From assembly GCA_003211135.1 (NCBI GenBank), contig QCTN01000002.1, positions 44,337-108,336 of the forward strand: 64,000 nt of DNA. Direction: 5' to 3'. This document shows positions 26,967-37,900 of the stretch, in pieces. Position 1 is the stretch's first letter, and each line of letters begins with the position of its first letter. This DNA comes from Prochlorococcus sp. AG-673-L20. Lineage in GTDB: Bacteria > Cyanobacteriota > Cyanobacteriia > PCC-6307 > Cyanobiaceae. The notes under the pieces were generated by a model. That model did not search any database. It was not told where the DNA came from and saw nothing but the letters and a program-made list of their open reading frames with translations. Position numbers and translations under genes: made by a program.

Positions 26967-28949
26967 ATGACGCAATCAATAAAAAACAAACCTAAGTTAA
27001 TTTATCAACTTGAAAAATTAAGGAATTTATCCCAACCCTTCTTTTTGCCAATAGACCAAAATAATGGATTTCAATTTATTTGGCTTTTAATTTCTCTCTT
27101 ATTTTGCGTAGGTGGAATTGTTCTTGTACTATTGACCGGGCTAATTAATTTATTAGAAAATTTACAGCCAGAGTTACTAGAAAAATATTTTGGAGGAGTT
27201 GTGGGAACTCTCAATACAATTTGGTCAGGGAAGTGGGGGTTGATCTTCTCATCCTTATTTGTAATAGGTTCATCAACTTTCTTTAGTTTTAGACATCAAT
27301 TAAAAGCCAAAAGATGGATTCACTGGATTTTCTTAGGAATAATTGTACTTATGCTTTTAGCAATTAATGGTATAAATGCAGGCATTGGTTTTATTGCACG
27401 AGATTTAACTAATGCCCTAGTAGAAAGAGAACAAGATGGGTTTTACAGGATTCTAGCTATATACGCATCATGCTTTATTTTTGCTTTACCCATAAGAGCT
27501 CTCCAAATCTTCTTCACTTTAAAATTAAGTATTATTTGGAGAGAATGGTTATCTAAGAGTCTTATAAGCCAATATCTTACTAATAGAGCATACTTCAAGT
27601 TAAATCCAAATGACGAACAGGCAACTGACGTTGATAACCCCGATCAAAGAATCTCTGAAGATACAAAATCATTTACTGAACAAAGCCTTACTTTTACTAT
27701 TGGAATATTTGATGCAATTTTAACTTTTTCTTTGAATATTATCATCCTTTACACTATTAGCAGGACCTTAACTTTTTCTCTATTTACCTTTGCTGCGATA
27801 GCTTCATCTCTTCTAATCTATGCAGGGAAAAGACTGGTTAAGATTAATTATGATCAATTAAGGTATGAGGCCGACTTCAGATATGGATTAGTACACATTA
27901 GAAATAATTCTGAGGCTATTGCCTTTTATTCGGGAGAATATCCAGAAAATGCAGAGAACCAAAGAAGATTAGGTGTCCTAGTAAAAAACTTTAACCTCCT
28001 AATTATTTGGAAAACAATCATATTTACTATGAAGAGATCTACTAATTATGCTGGTGTATTTTTTCCTTATTTAATAATGGCAGTTCCATATTTCGCTGGA
28101 ACAATTGATTATGGCAAATTCGTTCAAGCTAATTTTGCATTTAATATGGTTGAGGGATCTCTTTTTTTTATAGTCAATCAAATAGATGAACTCGCAAAAT
28201 TTACTGCAGGTATTAGTAGATTAGAAGGCTTTCAATCGGAAGTAGAATTAATTAGCAAAGAAAAGCCATCAACAAACAATATCTCTATTACTAACAAACC
28301 AGAAATACTAATAAAAAACGCTGATTTATACACTCCTGGCTCTAATAATCCAATAATCAAAGATCTAAACATCAATATTAATAATAAAGATACTCTTTTA
28401 ATAACTGGACCTTCAGGCTGCGGTAAAACTTCACTCCTTAGAATGATTAGTGGATTATGGCAACCTGATAAAGGATTAATACAAAAGCCAAAAACAGGGG
28501 ATTTACTTTTTATTCCTCAAAAACCATACATGATACTTGGTTCTCTTAGAGAACAGCTTTGTTATCCGACTGACGTTAGTAAATTTAGTGATGATCATTT
28601 ATTTTCTGTTCTTAAAGAAGTTAACCTAAAATCTATTATTGAAAGATATCCGGATCTTGACGTAAAGCAAGACTGGCCAAGAATATTATCTCTAGGTGAA
28701 CAACAGAGACTTGCGTTTGCAAGACTTTTACTGAATTCTCCACAATTTGCAATTCTTGATGAAGCCACTAGCGCATTAGATATTGAAACTGAAAGATATC
28801 TTTACAGCTTACTTATAAAAAGAGAACTTTCTCTTGTAAGTGTTGGCCATCGTCCCACTCTAAAAGAATTTCATGATAACGTTTTAGCTTTAAACGGTAA
28901 AGGTAAATGGCAATTATTACCAACAAAAAACTATAATTTTGATAACTAA
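26967..28949 (+). CDS. SbmA/BacA-type ABC transporter (fused permease and ATPase)
   Basis: A 660-residue half-transporter: about six membrane helices (25-410) of the ABC_membrane_2 (SbmA/BacA, ABCD) type, then an ATPase with Walker A GPSGCGKTS, signature LSLGEQQR and Walker B FAILDEATSALD. The motif NPDQRISEDTKSFTEQSL is diagnostic of this family. Members take up peptides, vitamin B12 or long-chain acyl compounds; the substrate here cannot be read from sequence. The next gene, an Hli protein, starts 9 bp after the stop. Confidence 0.9.
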   Translation: MTQSIKNKPKLIYQLEKLRNLSQPFFLPIDQNNGFQFIWLLISLLFCVGGIVLVLLTGLINLLENLQPELLEKYFGGVVGTLNTIWSGKWGLIFSSLFVIGSSTFFSFRHQLKAKRWIHWIFLGIIVLMLLAINGINAGIGFIARDLTNALVEREQDGFYRILAIYASCFIFALPIRALQIFFTLKLSIIWREWLSKSLISQYLTNRAYFKLNPNDEQATDVDNPDQRISEDTKSFTEQSLTFTIGIFDAILTFSLNIIILYTISRTLTFSLFTFAAIASSLLIYAGKRLVKINYDQLRYEADFRYGLVHIRNNSEAIAFYSGEYPENAENQRRLGVLVKNFNLLIIWKTIIFTMKRSTNYAGVFFPYLIMAVPYFAGTIDYGKFVQANFAFNMVEGSLFFIVNQIDELAKFTAGISRLEGFQSEVELISKEKPSTNNISITNKPEILIKNADLYTPGSNNPIIKDLNININNKDTLLITGPSGCGKTSLLRMISGLWQPDKGLIQKPKTGDLLFIPQKPYMILGSLREQLCYPTDVSKFSDDHLFSVLKEVNLKSIIERYPDLDVKQDWPRILSLGEQQRLAFARLLLNSPQFAILDEATSALDIETERYLYSLLIKRELSLVSVGHRPTLKEFHDNVLALNGKGKWQLLPTKNYNFDN

Positions 28950-28958
28950 ATAAATGTT

Positions 28959-29207
28959 ATGAACAATAGTGAAGAGAACACTGACTTAGAAAACATTTCA
29001 AATCCTATTAAAACAGAAGAAGAAGTTGAGAAATTCACGGAAAATACTAATGAAGAAACAAATGAAGTTGATAATAAATATAAGTTTGGATGGAGCAATT
29101 ATTCAGAGATAACTAATGGAAGATTTGCAATGCTTGGATTTTTAGCAATAATTCTAATTGAATTAATAAGTCAAAAATCATTTCTAAATTGGGCTGGAAT
29201 ATTTTAA
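28959..29207 (+). CDS. hli: High-light-inducible protein with acidic N-terminus
   Basis: An 82-residue Hlip. Residues about 1-42 are a disordered, Glu/Asn-rich extension. The core KFGWSNYSEITNGRFAMLGF and the following helix carry the E..NGR.AM.G chlorophyll-binding signature. The extension makes it about 35 residues longer than the minimal Hlip at 630-776. It is packed 9 bp behind the ABC exporter and ends one base before ycf66 on the opposite strand. Confidence 0.9.
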   Translation: MNNSEENTDLENISNPIKTEEEVEKFTENTNEETNEVDNKYKFGWSNYSEITNGRFAMLGFLAIILIELISQKSFLNWAGIF

Positions 29208-30176
29208 TTAATCATCAAATCTAGAGCTGTTATCTCTAGGTTTATTGTTTTTTGTGCCTACAGTATATCTGCCAGTTTTATTTTTAGAAGTTGATCTTCC
29301 ACTAGCTGCTGTGCTTCTTGTTTGACGAGGCTTTTTTACTTCATTTTTGTTCGTAGAAAATGATGCATCTTCTACTTTTTGCCTTGAAGTCTGAGATCTT
29401 ATAGATGACCTTGTTGGTTTAGGAGAAGAGGGAGAAGCCTCTTTAAGAGAGGAATTGTTTGGTTGTCCAGAAACTTCTTGATTAGATAATGGCCGAGAGC
29501 CTCTTTTAATTTCATTTCTTGATGATCTTCTTTCTCCAAAACTTCCTCTTCTATTCTCATTACTCACCCTATTATCTTCAGACCGATTTCTTCTTCTCTT
29601 TGGTTCATCATTCTCAAATTGAGTAGAATTTCTGAGAGAAGGACGCCTCCTGCTTACTGCAGACTCAGGGATAGCTCTTGATATATTTCTCCTTTGCGAT
29701 CTACCTTCGATATAATCATCTTCGAATTCATCATCTTGAGGTTTGAATCTTCTAGAAGGTCTATCAGAATCTTCAAATTGATCATACTCATCATTAAATC
29801 TATTTCTGGAAGGATTTCTAGGCGTATCTGTAATCTGATCTTCGTCAAAATAAGAAGATCTTCTTGCTTGGTCAGTCGCAACACCTCTTAGTCGAACACT
29901 TTCATATCCCCAAAATATTGCAGTACCAGCTAATAAGAATTGTCCAAATTGCAAAATAGGATCTAATCTCCATCCTTGAAAAAATAATATCCCTCCACAT
30001 AAAAGACCTATTGCTGCAAAGAAAACATCATAATCCCTTGCCAGAGCGGGCTTAAATGACCTCAAAAAATATAGGCCGCCTCCACATACAGCTAGTACGA
30101 TGCCTACAATACTCGCCCAATTTAGACTAGCATTGACCACTTTTTTTTCTCCAAAAATTATTTTTTTAAGATGCAA
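29208..30176 (-). CDS. ycf66: Ycf66 family protein with Arg/Ser-rich tail
   Basis: A 322-residue protein. Residues about 15-105 are the Ycf66 membrane domain with three hydrophobic segments (LNWASIVGIVLAVCGGGLYF, RDYDVFFAAIGLLCGGILFF, LQFGQFLLAGTAIFWGYES). The remaining two thirds are low-complexity and rich in Arg, Ser, Asp and Asn. Ycf66 is encoded in some plastids and in cyanobacteria; its function is not established. PsbX lies 44 bp upstream on the same strand, consistent with a thylakoid role. Confidence 0.88.
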   Translation of the reverse strand: MHLKKIIFGEKKVVNASLNWASIVGIVLAVCGGGLYFLRSFKPALARDYDVFFAAIGLLCGGILFFQGWRLDPILQFGQFLLAGTAIFWGYESVRLRGVATDQARRSSYFDEDQITDTPRNPSRNRFNDEYDQFEDSDRPSRRFKPQDDEFEDDYIEGRSQRRNISRAIPESAVSRRRPSLRNSTQFENDEPKRRRNRSEDNRVSNENRRGSFGERRSSRNEIKRGSRPLSNQEVSGQPNNSSLKEASPSSPKPTRSSIRSQTSRQKVEDASFSTNKNEVKKPRQTRSTAASGRSTSKNKTGRYTVGTKNNKPRDNSSRFDD

Positions 30177-30219
30177 TAAAACATCTTTATATATAGTTTA
30201 CTTAAAACTTTTATAAAAA

Positions 30220-30408
30220 CTAGCGTCTACGTGTAGCTGTGGTACGTTCAAGTGAATCTTTTTGACTAACAAAGATCAAAAATGCAGCTGCTGGAATAAC
30301 TATAAGTAACGCGGCTGCGAAGAAACTCGCTATCATATTGAAACTAGAACTTCCAGCAACTTCTGGGGAAACATCAGCTGCTAAAATTAAATTTGAAATT
30401 TGAATCAC
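30220..30408 (-). CDS. psbX: Photosystem II protein PsbX
   Basis: A 62-residue one-helix subunit of photosystem II. The helix [20 protein letters not shown] and the following [11 protein letters not shown] match the conserved PsbX ending (FISQKD..R). A picocyanobacterial N-terminal extension of about 22 residues precedes the helix, as is usual in Prochlorococcus. PsbX sits near cytochrome b559 and the QB site. It is divergent from the YggT gene and heads the psbX-ycf66 pair. Confidence 0.85.
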   Translation of the reverse strand: MIQISNLILAADVSPEVAGSSSFNMIASFFAAALLIVIPAAAFLIFVSQKDSLERTTATRRR

Positions 30409-30498
30409 TTTTTAAAAATTAAATTCTGAATTAATAATACGAATTAAATCCTAACTTATGGGATTTTTATTAAGATGGATTAAATAATTGTCATTTCA

Positions 30499-30792
30499 TT
30501 GTTTAAAAGCTATTTACCCGTTTTAGATCTTACGCTAGGAATTCTTCTATCATTTCTAACACTAGCCTTCTTAATTAGATTAATATTATCTTGGTACCCA
30601 AAAGTCAATTTAAATAAGGGGTTTTGGTTATTAATTGCAATCCCAACAAGTTCTGTTTTAAGCTTAACTAAGAAACTTATCCCTCCCATTGGAGGAGTTG
30701 ATATTGGTCCAGTTATTTGGATAGGAATAATAAGTTTTCTAAGAGAAATATTAGTTGGTCAGCAAGGTTTAATTAAATTAGCCATGCAATGA
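30499..30792 (+). CDS. YggT family membrane protein
   Basis: A 97-residue protein with two membrane helices and the YGGT pattern (FLIRLILSWYPKVN, then a PIGGVDIGPVIWIGI block). Cyanobacterial YlmG/YggT proteins affect nucleoid distribution and, in chloroplasts, thylakoid organisation. The start is a TTG at 30499; I see no in-frame ATG near it. It is convergent with accC. Confidence 0.87.
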   Translation: MFKSYLPVLDLTLGILLSFLTLAFLIRLILSWYPKVNLNKGFWLLIAIPTSSVLSLTKKLIPPIGGVDIGPVIWIGIISFLREILVGQQGLIKLAMQ

Positions 30793-30819
30793 GTATTAAT
30801 TAAAAATCATCATGTAGGA

Positions 30820-32169
30820 TTAATAGTTAGGTAATAATTCTTCTTCAACGTATTTTGTATGAATTTTTCCTTCCATAAATTTAGTTTTATTCAAAAGAGT
30901 TAAATGAAAGTTAATTGTTGTTGGAATACCTGTTATGGCGCATTCATTTAAAGCTCTATTCATTCTTTTAATAGCGGCATTACGGTCTTTACCCCAAACT
31001 ATTAATTTACCAATAAGCGAATCATAAAATGGAGGAATTTCGTAACCTGTATAAACATGACTATCAACCCTTACTCCAGGCCCGCCTGGAGGAAGCCATC
31101 CAGTTATTTTTCCAGGAGATGGACGAAAATTATGTGAGGGATCTTCAGCATTAATTCTACATTCAATAGCATGACCATTTAATTGAATATCGTCTTGAGT
31201 AAAGCCTAAATCAGCACCTCCAGCTATTTTTATTTGTTCAGCGATTAGATCAACACCAGTAACCATTTCAGTTACGGGGTGTTCTACTTGAATCCTAGTA
31301 TTCATTTCCATAAAGTAAAATTTATTGTCATCATCAACTAAAAATTCAACCGTTCCCGCCCCTTCGTAACAAATACTTTTTGCAGCAGCAATAGCAGCGT
31401 TACCCATTTTGTTTCTAAGAGAATGGTTAATAGCTGGACTAGGAGACTCTTCTAATAATTTTTGGTGTCTCCTTTGTACAGAACAATCTCTTTCTCCTAG
31501 ATGAACCACATTACCTGACCTATCAGCAAGAATTTGAATTTCTACATGTCTTGGCTTTTTTATAAATTTCTCCATATATAAACCATCATTACCAAATGCC
31601 GCCTCTGCTTCTCCTTGAGCTGCTTTAAACATTATTTCTAAACTAGCCTTATTTTCAACCAATCTCATTCCTCTGCCTCCTCCTCCAGCTGTGGCTTTTA
31701 TTATGACGGGATATCCAATCTCTTGTGCCATTTGGTAGGCCTCCTCAACACTTGATAATAAACCTTTGCTTCCTGGGACAGTGGGGACTCCCACTCTCTC
31801 CATTGTCTCTTTAGCAGTAGATTTATCTCCCATTGATCTAATTGCATTTGGAGATGGTCCAATAAAAGTTATGCCATGATCGTTACACATTTCTGCAAAT
31901 TTATCATTCTCAGCAAGAAAACCATAACCTGGATGAATAGCATCAACTCCTCTTGATGTAGCAGCAGCTAAAATATTTGGAATATTTAAATAGCTCTTAT
32001 TACTTAGTGAGTCCCCAACGCAAACTGCTTCATCTGCTAATTGCACATGTAATGCCTTTTTATCTACGGTGCTATAAACAGCAACAGTTGCAATATCAAG
32101 CTCTCTACAGCTTCTGATAATTCGTAAAGCTATTTCTCCACGATTAGCAATTAAAACTTTTTCAACCAT
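30820..32169 (-). CDS. accC: Biotin carboxylase subunit of acetyl-CoA carboxylase
   Basis: A 449-residue ATP-grasp enzyme that carboxylates biotin on AccB, the first step of fatty-acid synthesis. It shows the N-terminal [18 protein letters not shown], the glycine-rich ATP lid [14 protein letters not shown], and the active-site segment [20 protein letters not shown]. Length and motifs are complete. A perfect 8-bp inverted repeat lies 43-60 bp upstream of the start. Its partner accB appears truncated elsewhere in this window. Confidence 0.97.
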   Translation of the reverse strand: MVEKVLIANRGEIALRIIRSCRELDIATVAVYSTVDKKALHVQLADEAVCVGDSLSNKSYLNIPNILAAATSRGVDAIHPGYGFLAENDKFAEMCNDHGITFIGPSPNAIRSMGDKSTAKETMERVGVPTVPGSKGLLSSVEEAYQMAQEIGYPVIIKATAGGGGRGMRLVENKASLEIMFKAAQGEAEAAFGNDGLYMEKFIKKPRHVEIQILADRSGNVVHLGERDCSVQRRHQKLLEESPSPAINHSLRNKMGNAAIAAAKSICYEGAGTVEFLVDDDNKFYFMEMNTRIQVEHPVTEMVTGVDLIAEQIKIAGGADLGFTQDDIQLNGHAIECRINAEDPSHNFRPSPGKITGWLPPGGPGVRVDSHVYTGYEIPPFYDSLIGKLIVWGKDRNAAIKRMNRALNECAITGIPTTINFHLTLLNKTKFMEGKIHTKYVEEELLPNY

Positions 32170-32475
32170 TACAAAATTAAATTGAAGAAATAAAAATTAT
32201 TTTAAATTGAAAATACTTTAAAAAGTATTCAATAAAATTTTTGAATTTCAAGAATGCATTGGTTAACAATACAACCTAAAACGTTATATATGGATAATTA
32301 TTTATTTATGCAATAGAAAAAATCAGTTATTTTAAATATTTACGACTTAGTCAATTAAAAATAAATCTTTTAAGAATTTAAAGAGAGCAGATTTATAAAA
32401 AATTATCGCAAATTAATACGATTAAGGTATGATGACCTAGTGGTTTAAGAACATGCTTATGCTCGAAAACCCTTT
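32170..32475. other. Intergenic region between accC and tRNA-Leu
   Basis: About 306 bp, very AT-rich. It holds the inverted repeat at 32212-32229 upstream of accC and a TATGAT at 32428-32433 that could be the -10 element of the tRNA gene (43 bp before the tRNA). A 20-codon ATG frame near 32255 is too short to support. Confidence 0.4.
32212..32229. promoter_or_regulatory. Inverted repeat upstream of accC
   Basis: AATACTTT and AAAGTATT form a perfect 8-bp inverted repeat with a 2-bp centre, 43-60 bp upstream of the accC start on the minus strand. It could be an operator or a cruciform; no T-run follows, so a terminator is less likely. Confidence 0.35.
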
Positions 32476-32557
32476 GCGGACGTGGCGGAATTGGTAGACG
32501 CGCACGTCTAAGGAGCGTGTGGCTTAGGCCTTGCGAGTTCAAGTCTCGCCGTCCGCA
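32476..32557 (+). tRNA. tRNA-Leu (anticodon AAG as read)
   Basis: An 82-nt class II tRNA. The acceptor stem GCGGACG pairs with CGTCCGC, with discriminator A at 32557. The D arm contains TTGGTAGA. The anticodon stem CACGT/GCGTG encloses the loop CTAAGGA, giving anticodon AAG (Leu, CUU/CUC). A long variable arm follows (around TGGCTTAGGCCTT), as expected for tRNA-Leu. The T arm GCGAG TTCAAGT CTCGC is intact. CCA is not encoded. Confidence 0.92.
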
Positions 32558-32582
32558 TTTAATGTATTTTGGATTAACTGCA

Positions 32583-33851
32583 ATGAAAAAAAAATCAATT
32601 GCAGTCGTCATTATCTCTAATGGGCCTGGGGAATTATCAACGTGGGTAAGGCCAGTAGTTGATTATCTAAATAAGATAAATAATTCTTTGAAAAATATTG
32701 ATAAATTAAATTTCTCAATAAGATTAGTTTTAGTACCCTGTCCAAATGCTACTGGTAAAGAATATGAAGTGGCTAGATCATGGCGAAAATTTGAATTAAT
32801 TACTGAAGCAAGGACTTTTTGGAAATTGTTAATCAGTCCTTATCAATATGCAAAATGGCCTCAAAAAGGTATCGTTATTTTTCTTGGAGGTGATCAATTA
32901 TGGAGTGTTTTGTTAGCAAAAAGATTAGGCTACATCAACATCACATATGCTGAATGGATTTCAAGATGGCCTCATTGGAGCAACATAATTGCAGTAATGA
33001 ATAAAAACGTCAAGAAAAGTATTCCTCAAAAATATAGACATAAATGTAAAGTAATTGGTGACTTAATGGCAGACAGTACGAATAAGAAAAAAGTTACTTT
33101 AAATCTTGAAGAAAAAAAGTGGATTGCTTTACTACCAGGTTCTAAAAAAGCAAAGCTCTCGGTAGGTATTCCTTTCTTTCTTGAAATGGCTGATCATATT
33201 TATAACAATAGTAAAAATATTAATTTAATAATTCCCATAGCACCAACTACAAGTACAAGCGAATACTTATTCTTTCAAAGTAATAAGAATCCTATTACAA
33301 AACAATATTCATCAAAAATAAAACAAATTAGGCAAATTAAAAGTTCTATTTTTGATTATGTTATTGAAACCTCAAATAATACAAAAATTTATTTAATTAA
33401 TAAACACCCTTGCTATGAAGTATTAAAAAAATGTGATCTTGCAATTACCACAGTTGGTGCAAATACTGCTGAATTAGCTTCGCTTACTTTACCCATGATT
33501 GTTGTTCTACCCACACAACATTTAAATGTAATGAATGCTTGGGACGGTATCTTGGGAATAATTGGGAAGATTTCTTTTATCAATAAATTCTTTACTTTTA
33601 TAATTAAAAACTGGTACTTGAAGCAGAAAAAATTTTTTTCATGGCCAAATATAAAAGCTAAAAAGTTAATTATTCCAGAAAGGATAGGCAACATTTCACC
33701 AAAACAAATCGCTGAGGAAGCTATATTTTTAATAAAAAATAAAAAATATTTAAGAGAACAAAAAGATAATTTATCAAAACAACGAGGGGATACTGGTGCA
33801 GTTAAGAAATTAGCTTACATAATTTTCAATTCGATCAAAAGACTCAGTTAA
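32583..33851 (+). CDS. Lipid-A-disaccharide synthase-related protein
   Basis: A glycosyltransferase-like protein of about 422 residues, related to LpxB but belonging to the separate cyanobacterial group. Visible are VVIISNGPGELSTWVRPVVD at the N-terminus, IALLPGSKKAKLSVGIPFFL in the middle and TTVGANTAELASLTLPMIVV in the C-terminal nucleotide-binding half. I start at the ATG at 32583 (MKKKSIAVV); the open frame reaches back into the tRNA, which cannot be coding. An ATG at 32562 is an alternative. True LpxB activity is not implied. Confidence 0.8.
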   Translation: MKKKSIAVVIISNGPGELSTWVRPVVDYLNKINNSLKNIDKLNFSIRLVLVPCPNATGKEYEVARSWRKFELITEARTFWKLLISPYQYAKWPQKGIVIFLGGDQLWSVLLAKRLGYINITYAEWISRWPHWSNIIAVMNKNVKKSIPQKYRHKCKVIGDLMADSTNKKKVTLNLEEKKWIALLPGSKKAKLSVGIPFFLEMADHIYNNSKNINLIIPIAPTTSTSEYLFFQSNKNPITKQYSSKIKQIRQIKSSIFDYVIETSNNTKIYLINKHPCYEVLKKCDLAITTVGANTAELASLTLPMIVVLPTQHLNVMNAWDGILGIIGKISFINKFFTFIIKNWYLKQKKFFSWPNIKAKKLIIPERIGNISPKQIAEEAIFLIKNKKYLREQKDNLSKQRGDTGAVKKLAYIIFNSIKRLS

Positions 33852-33862
33852 TTTCCAAATAA

Positions 33863-34885
33863 TTACCAAGGATCGTCAATTTCTATAGATTCTGATTGAG
33901 GATTTTCTATGACTATTTTTTTCTCTTCAACAGGTTCAATATCTAAAGGTTCTTGTGACCTTTGGATCGGTCTTTTTGAAGCCCGATTAGACATAGATGG
34001 CTTTTTAATAACAAATTCTGACGTATTTTCTTCATAAATTTGATTTTCTAACTTTTCAGAGGATTCATTATCCAAATAAAGTTGTTTTTTATTATTTATT
34101 TTTTCTTTTGTAGTTTCAATTTCTACATATTCAAGTTCTTCTTCATACTCTTCTTCTTCTATAAATTCTTCTTCTTTAATTTCTTCCATAAAATTATTTT
34201 GTTCTTCTGATTCAGAACCTGACAATAGCTGATTCTCCACTGGAACAAGATTTGCTGTATACTTATTTGCTTCCCTTTCTTCCCAAGAAGAACCGCCTAC
34301 CCCAATTTTCTCGAGTAATCCACTACTTAGTTGATTCAGTTTTTCCTCTGCGCCTTCATAAACAATTATTCTATCAGTACCACTACTGACTATCTCATCA
34401 ACAGGAATTTCCCAAGTACTTAAAACACCTTCGCCTAAGAGAGGAACTCCTAGAGCACCCATAACAAGCGAAATTAAATCACCCGTCTCAATATCGAAAG
34501 AAAATCCAAGAACTCTGCCGAGAAGCTGACCAGATTCCGTAATTACCTGGCAATTTATAACTTTCCCATATCTTTCAGGTGAAAAACCATCGCTCAAAGA
34601 ATCTAAAGAATCCACTAAAATTACATCTCCAACCTGCTTTATGCTTTCAAGAGGCATCCATTTAGGTAAACCGGGCAAAAATCTTGTAAGAGGATTATCT
34701 CTAAGACCTAAAGCAACTACCTCTCTTCTATCAATATCAACAACTACTTCACCTACAACCCCTAATCTCCTTCCAGTATCAGTAGTAATCACCTGCGTCC
34801 CCATAAGTTCCGACCTTAACCAAAGACGTTCGCTAGGTACAGAATTTCTGCCATTATTATTTGTGGATGTGTTCGACAAACTCAT
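33863..34885 (-). CDS. PRC-barrel domain protein with acidic tail
   Basis: A 340-residue protein. Residues about 22-95 (LWLRSELMGTQVITTDTGRR, then LGVVGEVVVDIDRREVV) and about 105-185 form two PRC-barrel repeats; these small beta-barrels occur in RNA-processing proteins (RimM) and photosynthetic reaction centre H subunits. Residues about 225-285 are a nearly continuous Glu-rich stretch, and the end is polar. Function unknown. It follows smc by 45 bp on the same strand, suggesting co-transcription. Confidence 0.82.
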   Translation of the reverse strand: MSLSNTSTNNNGRNSVPSERLWLRSELMGTQVITTDTGRRLGVVGEVVVDIDRREVVALGLRDNPLTRFLPGLPKWMPLESIKQVGDVILVDSLDSLSDGFSPERYGKVINCQVITESGQLLGRVLGFSFDIETGDLISLVMGALGVPLLGEGVLSTWEIPVDEIVSSGTDRIIVYEGAEEKLNQLSSGLLEKIGVGGSSWEEREANKYTANLVPVENQLLSGSESEEQNNFMEEIKEEEFIEEEEYEEELEYVEIETTKEKINNKKQLYLDNESSEKLENQIYEENTSEFVIKKPSMSNRASKRPIQRSQEPLDIEPVEEKKIVIENPQSESIEIDDPW

Positions 34886-34930
34886 TAATTTCTTTCTGAC
34901 ATTCTGACGTAAAAATTTAAAAAAGTGGGA

Positions 34931-37900
34931 TTATGCAGCATTTGGTAATCCAACGACTTGGGTATTAGCACCTCTTGCTTGAGCAACACCAATTGTTCGT
35001 TCAGATGCACTTATCATAGGTCTTCTATGACTTACGACTATAAATTGAGCATTTGATGACTGACTTGTTATTAATTTTGATAACCTTTCAACATTAATAC
35101 CATCTAAAAAACTATCTACTTCATCTAATGCATAAAAAGGTGAAGGCTTATACTTTTGCAAGGCGAATAAAAAACTTAAAGCAGTTAATGATTTCTCCCC
35201 ACCCGACATTGAAGCTAATCTTCTGACATTTTTTCCTTTAGGATGAGCCACTAAAGTCAAACCTCCCTCCAAAGGAGCCTCTGGATTTTCGAGCTGTAGG
35301 AACCCATCTCCATCTGATAAATTGGCAAAGATCTCTTTAAAATGCTTATCCACTTCTGTGAATGCCTGCATAAATGCTTCTTGTCGCATAGTTGAAACAG
35401 TTTCTATTCTTAATAACAACTCCGATCTTTCATTAGATAAAACTTCCAATCTATCTATTAAATCATTTAATCTTTCTGTCAATTCCTTTAGTTCATCTAA
35501 AGCTAACATATTTACCGGTTCTAAACTTTCCAATTTCGTATTAATCACAACGATCTCTGATTGTAATAAATCAAGAGTTATTGTCTCATACTCTCCAAAG
35601 CTGGGTAAAGGATCAGGTAGCTCTTTTTTATAATTTTCTAACTTGATAGTTTCGCTACGCATTTCTTGGTTTAGAGAACTTATATCTCTTTCGAGATATT
35701 CCAACTTAAGAGTAAACTGATTTATTTCTTGTCTTTTATTAGAAATAGATGAATTTAACTCATCCCTTTTTCTTCTTAATATACCAAGATCCTTTTCAAG
35801 TAGTGATTTTTGACTATCAAGACTCGCAAGCTCACTTGTATAATTATCTCTTTTCTTTATCCATTCATTATGGGCATTAGAAAGCTCTTTTACTAATTCT
35901 TGTAGATTCTTTTCTTGTAGAGATATTAGATTTAATTGATTATTGATACGTTCTTGATTTAAAACAAATTGATTCTTTTTATTTAATAATTCATCTTTCT
36001 CTAGGATCATTAATTCAAGTTTTTTATCTAAATTTTCGAAATCATTATTATGAGTCATTAAAGAGGAACTTTGATTATCTTCATAATTCTTTTTAAGGAT
36101 CATCTCCAATTCAGCCAATTTTTTTTTAAATGGTTTTATTTCGTTTTGAATGATATCCAACTTTTCATTTAATAAATTGTATTGAGTAGTAAGATTATTT
36201 AGCCTCAGATTATTATCATCAATTCTTTTCATCGAAACTTTTAGAGAATTATTATTTACTTCAATTTCTTTATTAGAGGATACGCAATCTTCTATTATTT
36301 CCCTTTGATTAAAATTTAGTTTATTCAATTGATTTGTTTTATTTAAAATATCATTATCTGATTTCTTCAAAGCTTCTTCAATGACAAATAGTCTTTGTTT
36401 TATAGGTTGAGCCTCATCAATATCATTATTGGTTCCAAACCTATGAGCAAGATCTTTATTAACTTTACTCCCTCCCGTAATTGCACCACTAACTTCCAAT
36501 AGTTCTCCACTCAAAGTAACCATTCTAATTTTTTGTTTAGATAATTTTGCTGACTCTAAATCTGAAAAAACCAATGTATCTCCAAAAACATATTTAAAAA
36601 CATCAGCATAAACATCATCACAATCAATTAAATTAATAGCTTTATCTACAAATCCGTTCTCTTTAAAATTCTCAAATCTTTTAAGCGCGAAATTTTTTTT
36701 ATAAGATTTAATTCTATTAAGTGGAAGAAAGGTTAATCTCCCTGCTTTCTTTTTTTTAAGAATTTCAATAGCTCTTGAAGCAATAGTGTCATTATCAACC
36801 ACTATCTGTCCAAGTCTATTACCAGCTGCAATTTCCAATGCATATCTATTCTTTTCAGTTACTGAACCCAATTGAGCAACATATCCATGTATACCATCTA
36901 AACCTGCCTCTAAAAGTATTCTTAACGCATAAGATCCCCTGGTTTCATTTAATGCTTGTTTTCTGCTTTCACATCTTGATAAATCCTTTTCAAGCCTTAA
37001 TTGTTCATTGTTTAGCCTTAGTTTAGTTTTATTTAATAAATCTATTTCAATTTTTAAAGTATCAATCTCAGATCTAATACTGCTCAAATTACGATTTTTA
37101 ATATCCGTTGATTTTTCATTATTTTGATTAAATTCTGATAGTTTTTGTTTTTCTAGCTTTAAAAGATCATTTTGAGATGAAATTTCTTCTCTTTGAATAT
37201 TAATTTGAATAATTTCCTCCTCAATATTCCTTTTACTAGATTCAAGAGGTTGTACTAAAGATTTTATATTTTCTAACTCATTATTGAGCCTTATACTTTG
37301 CTTTGAAAATTCACCTGATTCACCTGCAGCATCAGAAAGTTTTTTTCTAGATAACTTATGTTTTAAAGTTAAATCTTGGATCTCGATGTTCAATTTTTCT
37401 AGATAATTATCATTAAAGTGCTCTTGTTGATTCTTTTCTAACTCCGTACTTTTTTTAGATATTGCAATTTTATCGCGTTGATCTTGCAGTTTAATCCCCT
37501 CTTCTTTATTAATAACTGCTATTCTTTCTAATTCCCTTAAATTAGAATTTATACTCCCAATATCAGAATTTACTTTGATTAAGTTATCTTCTCCTTTCTC
37601 TTTTAATTCTGCAATCATGATTTGCATTGCATCTTGCAATACTTGTATTTCTTTACTAAGAGATTCTTTTTGTTGATTAAATAAAATCTTACTCTTATCG
37701 AAGTTAATAGCTTTTTTCTTTATTAATTCAATATTTTGAACTTGTTTATCGAATAAAAGTACTTTTTCAATCTCCTTAATATGAAAAAGTTTTGCCTTCA
37801 ACTCTTTATATTTTTTTGCTTTTTCACATTCTTTTTCAAGCTTTACTTTACTAGATTGCAGTTCGTTTTCTAAAATTTCGCACCTTTCTTGTCTGTCAAA

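Noticed and set aside
32393..32611. Minus-strand frame across tRNA-Leu containing GRRDLNSQGL
   Set aside because: It is the reverse complement of the tRNA; this peptide is a well-known spurious translation of tRNA-Leu genes.
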